A stretch of DNA of 64,000 bases, taken from NCBI RefSeq assembly GCF_020379485.1, contig NC_063450.1, positions 44,482,681 to 44,546,680 on the forward strand, in the 5' to 3' direction. The first letter of the stretch is position 1. Each line of letters begins with the position of its first letter. Positions 56,778-64,000 of this stretch are shown one piece after another. Both the position numbers and the translations under genes were made by a program. The DNA is from Brassica napus (lineage: Eukaryota; Streptophyta; Magnoliopsida; Brassicales; Brassicaceae). The notes under the pieces are model-generated. The model was given only the letters and a program-made list of their open reading frames with translations, ran no database searches and had not been told where the DNA came from.

Positions 56778-57555
56778 TAACTGGTAATCAAGTTGAGGAA
56801 TACTATGAATGCAAAGAATTAAAAAAATTGGAATGCCAACTAATGGAATGATGGAAGTTATGAAATAATATTAAATGGAATGGATAATTGGAGATAAATA
56901 TTTTTGTAACACAAATGGTAATTTTTTAATGGAATATAATGGAATGGAATGAAAGTAACTTTTAATTTAAATCAAATTATCAAAACATGTTAAATATACC
57001 AATAAACGTGTTTGATATTAAATTAGATTTCATAAAAATTTATAAAAAAAATTTTAAATACAAATATTTATTTAATATGTAGCAAACAAAATGTACGCTT
57101 GGCTATATACAACCTATTACCTATAGATCAAGAAACATTAATATTTAAACTTTTTCTGAGGGAAAAAAAAACAGTTTAGCAGACGAAGAAAGGAGAGAAA
57201 CCAAATTTTGATTTGTGGGTTTGATATCTACGTATGACTGTTTAAATAAGAAAGAATATGTTGTTATTCTTTTGTTTAGTTAGTAACAAATCCTATTTTG
57301 CTGCAATAAATAAATTACATAATATTTAAACTTAATTAAGAATATTATTTTTTATTTAGTTTGATTCCATTCCACTCATTCACGTGCTTTTTTATCATGA
57401 AAAGATTATCACTGTATTTTTTTTGGTTCCACATATTCCACAGGAATTAATGGAATGGTAACTGTTTTTAATTTCATGTAAATGATACACTTTTTTTGGA
57501 ATCTCTTGGAATAAGCCATTCCAAATAGTTCGATTCCAAAAAATACTAATCCAGT
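56778..57555. mobile_element. Candidate DNA-transposon insertion, unclassified
   Basis: Comparison with the related segment at about 59920-59935 shows about 780 extra bases here. The left edge reads GTAACTGGTAATC and the right edge, reverse-complemented, CTAACTGGATTAG, an imperfect terminal inverted repeat. The ends are rich in TGGAAT/ATTCCA words. No coding sequence. The exact borders and target duplication are unclear. Confidence 0.4.
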
Positions 57556-58356
57556 TAGAGTTATCTTGTTTCATGTTCCAGTTAAACAGGAAACATATCT
57601 TATCTCCTATACATATATAGATAGATATATGTGAAAAATTAAAATCAGATTAGAAAAAGGAGAAAGGAAAAGTAAAAAAAAAGAGCTTATTTTGCCAACT
57701 TGTAGGTAAAAACAAAAGCTTATAAAAGACTACCGTCATTCCGAGTTATCATGTTTCTTTTATTTTTAAACTTTTTTTCTTTTAAAAAAACATTTTAGGC
57801 ATCTTTAATACCAACCTTTTAAGTTTAATTTGATATTTGGATCATCAATTTGAATGAAATCCTAAACTGAAATAAAAGGTTTCGAGACATTTGAAGAGGA
57901 TTAAACTGCATTCCTAAGTTGTTTTAGTTAGGGGCTGTTCGTTTGGAAATCAAAAACAAAAACCTAAAACACTTCACCAGTTTGTGTCTTTACATGGATT
58001 AATTTGGTAGTTGCAAAACCTTTATTTATTCATTTCTTTATGTCTCCTTTAACTATATGATTATTTTTTTCTCAAAAACAATAAAGAAAAACAGAGCATA
58101 TGCTTGATCTTCTTATTGCCTTTAACCCCAAAAAAGTGACTTTATGTGTGTCTTGATGACCCATACATGACTCATGCTTTACCACAAAGGTCTCAAGACT
58201 CAACAATTCAAAGCTTTGTTCAACTGGCTCTTGTCTATTCTTTAAATAGTCATCCCACTACACGGTTTCATCATCACCATCACTCATAATCTCTCTCTCT
58301 CTCTCTCTCTTACTATCTCAAGATCAAGATTCAAGATCACTACTCAATCCTCCAAG
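57556..58356 (+). promoter_or_regulatory. Upstream region of the GRAM-domain gene
   Basis: 57560-57600 matches about 59930-59965. Further in, TCTTTAAATAGTC (about 58239) is a TATA-like box and the leader holds an uninterrupted CT repeat (about 58290-58311) just before ATG 58357. No other gene is seen. Confidence 0.5.
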
Positions 58357-58998
58357 ATGACATTGAGCACAGTCCACCAGCAGATTATTGCATTACCAGC
58401 AGTCAAGACTGCTCCTGCAGGTTACTTGCCTGATCCAACTTCCATTAACAAGCTCCAAATCCCATCTCCTTCCAAGAAGTCTGAACAAAGCAAGAAAAAA
58501 TCGATTCTCCGAACCAATAGCTTCACCAATGGAACTAAAGATCAAAGCAAGTTAGGACCAAAGCTAACTGAAACAGTCAAGAGAAAGATATCCCTAGGAG
58601 CTAAGATACTTCAAATGGGAGGCTTAGAGAAGATCTACAAGAGGCTCTTTAGAGTCTACGATGAAGAGAAACTCTTCAAGGCCTACCAATGTTACCTATC
58701 AACAACAGAAGGTCCCATTGCAGGCTTACTCTTCATCTCGTCAAAGAAGATTGCTTTCTGCAGTGAGAGATCTATCAAAGTGGCTTCACCTCAAGGAGAT
58801 CTGACTAGGGTTCACTACAAAGTGTCAATCCCTTTGTGCAAGTTCAAGGGAGTGAACCAGGGTCTGAACACAAAGAAACCATCTCAGAAATACATTGAAG
58901 TAGTCACGGTCGATGGCTTTGACTTCTGGTTCATGGGATTCATGAGCTACCAGAAAGCATTCAACTGTCTCGAGCAAGCACTTTCTCTCGAGCTATAA
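58357..58998 (+). CDS. GRAM-domain protein, GEM-like / ABA-responsive family
   Basis: An intronless gene of 213 residues. The N-terminal 70 residues are Pro-, Ser- and Lys-rich (LPAVKTAPAGYLPDPTSINK). A KLTETVKRKISLGAKILQMG helix leads into the GRAM domain (about 100-205: LFKAYQCYLSTTEGPIAGLL, KIAFCSERSIKV, HYKVSIPLCKFKGVN, YIEVVTVDGFDFWFMGF). GRAM domains are PH-like folds that bind membrane lipids. GEM-like proteins are linked to hormone response and epidermal patterning; no specific role is known to me for this one. Arabidopsis has a tandem trio at At5g23350-At5g23370, matching the synteny; only one copy is inside this window. Confidence 0.9.
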   Translation: MTLSTVHQQIIALPAVKTAPAGYLPDPTSINKLQIPSPSKKSEQSKKKSILRTNSFTNGTKDQSKLGPKLTETVKRKISLGAKILQMGGLEKIYKRLFRVYDEEKLFKAYQCYLSTTEGPIAGLLFISSKKIAFCSERSIKVASPQGDLTRVHYKVSIPLCKFKGVNQGLNTKKPSQKYIEVVTVDGFDFWFMGFMSYQKAFNCLEQALSLEL

Positions 58999-59809
58999 GC
59001 CGAAGGTTGAAGAGGAAATATTTCATTTCTAATTTAATATATTTTTCAATCCAAGAATGTTAATTAGGAAAGAGCCTAGAAAATTCAGGCAATATTGTAC
59101 AAACTTTTTTTTAAAAAATTAGAGCTTTAATGTTATTGTTATCCGTTGTTGACAAGAGCATGAAACTGAATATATTTACTGATATCATCTGTTTTCCTTA
59201 ATTCACAATCCCATCATTCACCACAAGATGCGTTGAGTTTCAGTGTCAAAATTAATACCATTTAATAGCCGTTCCCATTTCTAATAACCAATGACGTTTT
59301 TAGCATATGAACAAGGCCGAATCTAAAAAGTAAAATAATTTTTTTAATAAATATATAAATAGGATTTTAGAATTTATAGTTTCGGGATTTTAATATTTAT
59401 AAAAATTTCAAACATATATAGATGAAATTATTAAGTTTTAAAACTACATTATTAATTTTTAAAAATATACTATTAATACTTTCTTAAACAAAGTTCTGAA
59501 TTAGTTTGAGAAAAACACTGTTAATATATCGCCTTATGTTCTTGAGGCCTATATAAGATTCCTAAAGTCAACCAACAAGATTGTTACACAAGAAACTCAA
59601 AACTGATCTCAAGCTTCTGAATCTCAGCCTTCATAGCTTCATGGCAAGAAAGTTTTATTCCCCCCCTCCTCCCGCCTCCCCCAATAAAGAAAGAAGTCAG
59701 AGTGAACGTGCAAGAAAAGATTCAACAAAGTTATACTTGTTAGTTAATTAATTAGTCTGAATGTTTACGGAGGGTAGTAAATTTTTATTAATTTAGTATG
59801 AAATTACAG
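58999..59809. other. 3' UTR of the GRAM gene and intergenic DNA
   Basis: AT-rich with no supported gene. A C-rich patch (CCCCCCCTCCTCCCGCCTCC) is at 59660-59682. Confidence 0.5.
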
Positions 59810-61046
59810 AAATAAAGGCATCAGAGAAAGCTTCCAAAGCCACACGACGTCCCTTTTGCATGACACAATTTGTTCCACAGTTTCATACAGCGTTACGTAA
59901 TATTTGATTTGATACTTTCTTGTTCCATGCATGTTCCGATTAATCAGGAAACATATCGTATCTTCTATTACTTCCAATGTTCCACCAGAAATGACACTTT
60001 CCTCTCTCACACGGATTGTCTCTGTTTCTAGACACGCTTTTGATTATCATCATGCTGATGTTAATTAATTTTCTCTCTTTTTGTCCCAGTAATTGGTCAG
60101 GTTTATTGGAAAAATGAGACGCATGAACTCGTTTTTTCAATGGCACCATTTGAGTTATTTCATTTTGAGTATATAATATGGTAAAACATAAACTATTAGA
60201 TAAAAGCTAAGTACGATGAGTTCACTCTGTTAATGAGACGAGTCAACTGTAATGATCTAGAGCAATGAATATCAAATATTATTGGATTTAAAAAATATTT
60301 ATGATCATATTTTTTTTTGCTAAATTTATTTTTATTTATCAATACTCTTTTTTTTTATATTGTTTCGCATGTTAAGAATTGCACTATAAAGACTACAAAA
60401 CATCCCTCTGCTAAGTGTTTAGTTATGATTATGAACTTATGATACGACAAAGGGAATATAGTATATATAGTTATAGACTTCTTTATTTCAACGTATATAG
60501 TTATAGACTCATAAATATATAATTTTTGATTTCTGTTAACGTATATTTTTATCAAAAAGACAACTTTTAAATAGTCATTTTTAAGTTTTTGTCACCAAAA
60601 TAATCTTAAAAAATGACAAAATAGTTTTATTTTTATTTTTATTTTTTAATTTTACTTTTTAAATTTGAAACTTCACCCCTTAACTCTAAACCCTAAGTTT
60701 AAATTAGTTAATCTTAGGGCATAAATATATATTTATCTTTTAATTAAAAAATTGGTCATTTTTCTAATTGAGGGCTATTTTTTTTGTGAAAATAAATTAA
60801 AAAAGTTATCATTCAAAGTTTTTCAAAAAAAAATATTTTGTAATCAAGAAAATCTACGTGGAGACGACAATGCGAAAGCGAGAGTGCATGGCACATTTAC
60901 GCTCCGAGAAAAGCCTGAAATCATCCTCCAATGACCAATATATCTTTCAGGCTAAGGAAAATTGTCTCTCACGTCACTTTTCTTACTTTTTCTAATTTAT
61001 ATGGATGGTGCTTGAATGCGTCAATGTAGCCTTCACGACATGGTAG

Positions 61047-61310
61047 AACAGCGAAGAGATATTCACCTTAAATTGTGACGTTGATATCCAATCCACACCT
61101 CGAAAATTCGTCGAAACAAATTCTACTGCATCTTCAGGCCCCAAACGGACCACTCCACAAGATAGTAAGACGGTTATAGATATGGATAAACATCTCCACG
61201 AGAATGGAAGGAAAGCACTCCTTAAAAAAGAAGCAGAAGATGATAATGCTGGTCCCGATGAACCCACCGGTAAATGGAAAAATAAACTACTCTTCGAACA
61301 AAAGAGATAA
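61047..61310 (+). pseudogene. Gene fragment, possibly replication-protein-A-like
   Basis: Eighty-eight open codons end at TAA 61308-61310. A stop lies just upstream (61044-61046). The fragment includes DVDIQSTPRKFVETNSTASS and VIDMDKHLHENGRKALLKKE. The basic/acidic tail is reminiscent of C-termini of plant RPA70-like proteins, which Helitrons often carry; this is a weak resemblance. The block is absent from copy A, so it was gained here or lost there. Confidence 0.3.
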
Positions 61311-61880
61311 AGCTTTAAGTGTATATCTGTTTTGGTAAAAACTCCGATGAACCCACCAAACATTTTTAGCAGATGAATCAAGGAGACCAATCCACCCCAC
61401 AACAAAGCGGACTGTTCTTCACTTTTATCTATTTGTATCTTTTCCTTGACCAATCAACCATTTCCCCAGCCCTCACCGAGTTTACCTGTCGACATACATA
61501 TTCGATTGCTCGTATATTATATAGTCAAAATATCTGATCCGACTACGGACATGGACCCCGAAAATGATGAACACTATAAAGCTCGAAACTGAATGGTTTG
61601 ACAATATATAGTTGAAAATATACATGATACAAGATCAATGGGTGATGGAGGTAATGCATAAATATTGACTGTTTTAATCAATTATACAATATCGAAGAAT
61701 ATTACTGTCGATCATTTGATGTCCAAATATTGTATACAACGACTCAACAATGAGAAATAGAATATTAAGTTTATTCTTATGATAAGACATCAAATATTAT
61801 CCAGGGTTAGGCAGAATCGACACTACCCACTTCAAATAAAAATATATGTTCGCATCTTAGATGTCGTTGTGACATATATT

Positions 61881-63250
61881 TTTTTTTTGTTAAGTATGTT
61901 AATTTCATTAACTGGTAATGACATAGAGAGATTACAAGAGTTTGAAGAAATCAAATCCTAGAAATCTAAAGCGCTAGTTAAAGCAAATGTGTTAGAGAGA
62001 GCCACAAAAAAAGGTAAAAAAGACTCTCTAAAACAAACCAAGGTTTAGCCACACTCTCTAGAGACATGACTAAAGCTTTGCAGAGTACGAATTCCTAGCA
62101 ACCATTAAGTATCAGGAGATCACAACATGATCTTGCAACCGGAAACCTGTAACAAGAGAGGCGGTCATTAGAGTTCACAACCGGAGAACAGTCCGAGGCA
62201 CCGCAGACCTTCCCAAAGGCGACTCCAAAAGGAGGACAGGCGAAGCAGGGTTGACTAAGTCCTGGTCCGGCCATCACAACTAGCGAAGTCCACTCCAGAC
62301 TAAGCTTACTCTAGAAAACGACAAGATCAACTCTCTGAGAAATCCAAACCGAAGCGAAGACGCCAGCAGATAAGCACGAGTGAGATACAGGCTGGCGGAA
62401 GCGGAGGTTATACGGCTTGACTCCGGTCCCGGCAAACAAGCAGAGCACTGAAAGATCTGGCAGCTTAGCTTCGAAAAGGGCAGGAAGTGGAAGTCAAATT
62501 CTTTCTGAAACTTTGAAATCGGGGGAGGTTTGAGCTCCCATCAACAGGCAAAAAAATGAGGGAACCCAATAGAAGGCAGAGACAAAGCAGAGAACTGAAA
62601 TCCCTGAGCTATCTCGAACCACCTAAGGATCCGAGACCATCCGACGCCATGGTAGTTGTTGTGAAGACATAACGAAAAAGAAGTCTCCGGCGAAGCCCTC
62701 AAAACATTGCTTTTCGTCTTAAACCCGAAGATCTACACGGGAAAGTTCTAGCTAGAGCAACCGAAGACAGAGACAGGGGTAGACAGAGGAGGCAGCAAGG
62801 CTGACCAGAGACGCAGCGGCAGCGACACACTGAAGCTCCGGCGAACCCTCCAAGGTGAAACTGACCCAGATCCACCGAAAGCCAAACCCTAGATCTACTT
62901 TCTAAACGGTGCCTCCTGAAGAGTTCTGAACATCCACGACCTCGCCATCACTCCAGGGAGGCTGGGTACACACCCAGAAACCGGTTTGATTCGCTGGATC
63001 CGGCCACTATCCTAACGAAAAATCAGAGGTGATGAAGCAAGGAGGAGGTGGAGAAAACAGAGCTCGATAGGGGTGAGGTTGGATGGAGGGAGCGATTTGG
63101 GGTAGCGACCGACGACTAACGACCACCGCCGGCCACCGGAAACGAGGTTCAGACAGTCAGGTTCGAGGAGACTGAGGTTTGGTGAGAAGAAAGACTTGAG
63201 AGAAACTTCCTCTCACCTCTCTCTTCAATTACTTTTTCTTTCTTGCCAAA
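61881..63250 (-). mobile_element. Non-autonomous retroposon with poly(A) tail
   Basis: TTGTGACATATATT occurs at 61867-61880 and at 63251-63264, with the 1,370-bp insert between. The insert begins with a T run (poly(A) tail on the minus strand) and is much more GC-rich than its surroundings. Copy A (56238-56265) shows the uninterrupted site. No frame above about 60 codons and no RT motif are present. The 5' part (minus strand) is TC- and CCGCC-rich like a LINE 5' UTR; the 3' part ends GAAATTAACATACTTAAC before the tail. It is probably a LINE-mobilised non-autonomous element or a processed transcript. Confidence 0.8.
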
Positions 63251-63438
63251 TTGTGACATATATTCCTTCTTTGAATTAAAAACTACCGATCGAATCATTC
63301 ATGTCTTAACAACTAACTAATCATTCGCCTTTTATACTTTCCGAAATTCATGTATTTATATAATCATCTATAGCTAAATACAATGTCCGCTAAATTTCGT
63401 CATGCATATTTCTAATAATAAATTAAATTATATATTTA

Positions 63439-64000
63439 CTAGAGTAGGTCTACGCTTGGAACATTTGTATATTTTATTTAAAAATTATTTCATGTTGGAA
63501 GAATTTGGTTATATATGTGCCTTGAATTATTATGTTCGTGATTGTTTTCCTTTTTTCTTTTATTATGTTTTTGGATAAAATTATTTGATGCTAGAATCTT
63601 CAACTTCAGTCTTGTTACAATTAAATAAACTTTATAATTTGACGGTTGAGATAATTTCAAACTGGATGTATTCTTTTTATTTTGGTATTATATACTTATA
63701 TATATTTGTATCATTTTACTTTCATTTATATTCTTATATCTTGTCATTTATTACATTTTTCATCTGGATTTTGCAATTATATACATTTTATTTGTATCTC
63801 ACTTGTAACTGTCGATCATTGCCAAAGAAAAAATCTGGATCTGCAATCCATATTAAATCCATGGCCTCAAGAGCAATTGAAAATATGGGATGAACAATTG
63901 AGAGATATTAATTTAGTTAAGATGAGTTCTTACATAGGTAGACCTATCATTTTAGAAGAATCATGAACTCTTTTTCCTTTGAACTGTCTTTAACACCTCA
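63439..64000. other. Right edge, possible Helitron terminus and open frame
   Basis: Homology to copy A stops at 63438, where A/CTAGAGTAGGTCTACGC begins; its complement ends GTAGACCTACTCTAG/T, resembling a Helitron 3' end with a very short hairpin. Overlapping frames at 63585-63966 are low-complexity until about 63810. They then read LQSILNPWPQEQLKIWDEQL to a stop at 63966, which may be an exon scrap. The element, if real, continues beyond the window. Confidence 0.3.

Larger units (their letters stand above)
59810..63438. repeat. Segmental duplication copy B, order-permuted
   Basis: In sequence order this stretch matches 56640-56770, then 57560-57600, then 44188-44354, then 50137-50770, then 55887-56430. 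The first block comes from just upstream of the GRAM gene, yet is joined at about 59985 to DNA from the end of the DUF639 gene. Copy B lacks LINE 2, the chromovirus and the 780-bp insertion, and carries its own insertion at 61881-63250. Divergence (roughly 15-20 percent by eye) indicates an old duplication. Confidence 0.8.

Noticed and set aside
60992..61453. 153-codon minus-strand frame
   Set aside because: Antisense to the more protein-like plus-strand fragment at 61047-61310; no domain or conservation evidence.
62095..62277. 60-codon frame in the 1.37-kb retroposon
   Set aside because: Too short and featureless for its GC-rich context; no similarity recognised.
1..64000. tRNA, rRNA or organellar DNA insertions
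   Set aside because: No cloverleaf with conserved A- and B-box, no rRNA blocks and no recognisable plastid or mitochondrial gene were noticed; a tRNAscan run would be the proper test.

Overview
This window is plant nuclear DNA, almost certainly from a Brassica species (B. oleracea, B. rapa or B. napus type). It has AT-rich intergenic DNA, GT-AG introns, and a run of host genes that from memory keeps the order and relative orientation of Arabidopsis chromosome 5 near At5g23430 to At5g23370. Every gene assignment comes from reading translations; no database search was run. Spliced models were checked only by reading-frame continuity: each closes in frame with a coding length divisible by three.

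Region 1 (1-6334) is the right part of a CACTA (En/Spm) DNA transposon. Its terminal inverted repeat is at 6320-6334. It carries a seven-exon TNP1-like (Transposase_24) gene whose start codon is split by an intron. It is rich in CGATCGAT palindromes, including a five-copy 163-bp tandem array, and in CCGAGG/CCTCGG motifs. A divergently oriented gene resembling ATHILA ORF1 lies on its left side. Region 2 (6335-14461) has a possible BRCT-type gene scrap and then Helitrons: one complete copy in minus orientation (7324-8361), and an outer plus-orientation Helitron (9168-14461) with a related second Helitron (10626-14266) nested in it.

Region 3 (14548-22411) is a 7.8-kb L1-type LINE on the minus strand, bounded by a 33-bp target-site duplication and with an unusual copied flank at its 5' junction. 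Region 4 (24.3-44.2 kb) is the host gene block: a katanin p80 subunit (KTN80), a 62-residue basic protein, an HMG-box protein, a secreted leucine-rich-repeat protein, the disulfide relay oxidoreductase MIA40 and a DUF639 membrane protein. Between them lie a TRIM, a tiny poly(A) insertion and promoter motifs.

Region 5 (44.2-64.0 kb) is a mostly repetitive expansion. A second LINE sits in the 3' region of the DUF639 gene, followed by a 5.1-kb Ty3/gypsy chromovirus with both LTRs and an intact GRAM-domain (GEM-like) gene at 58.4 kb. The DNA flanking these insertions recurs at 59.8-63.4 kb as a diverged, order-permuted segmental duplication. Each copy serves as an empty-site control for insertions in the other. 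This confirms the chromovirus and a 1.37-kb retroposon, supports the second LINE, and exposes a possible DNA transposon.

The host genes are ordinary housekeeping or defence-type genes. The unusual material is the composite CACTA element, the retroelement junctions and the permuted duplication.
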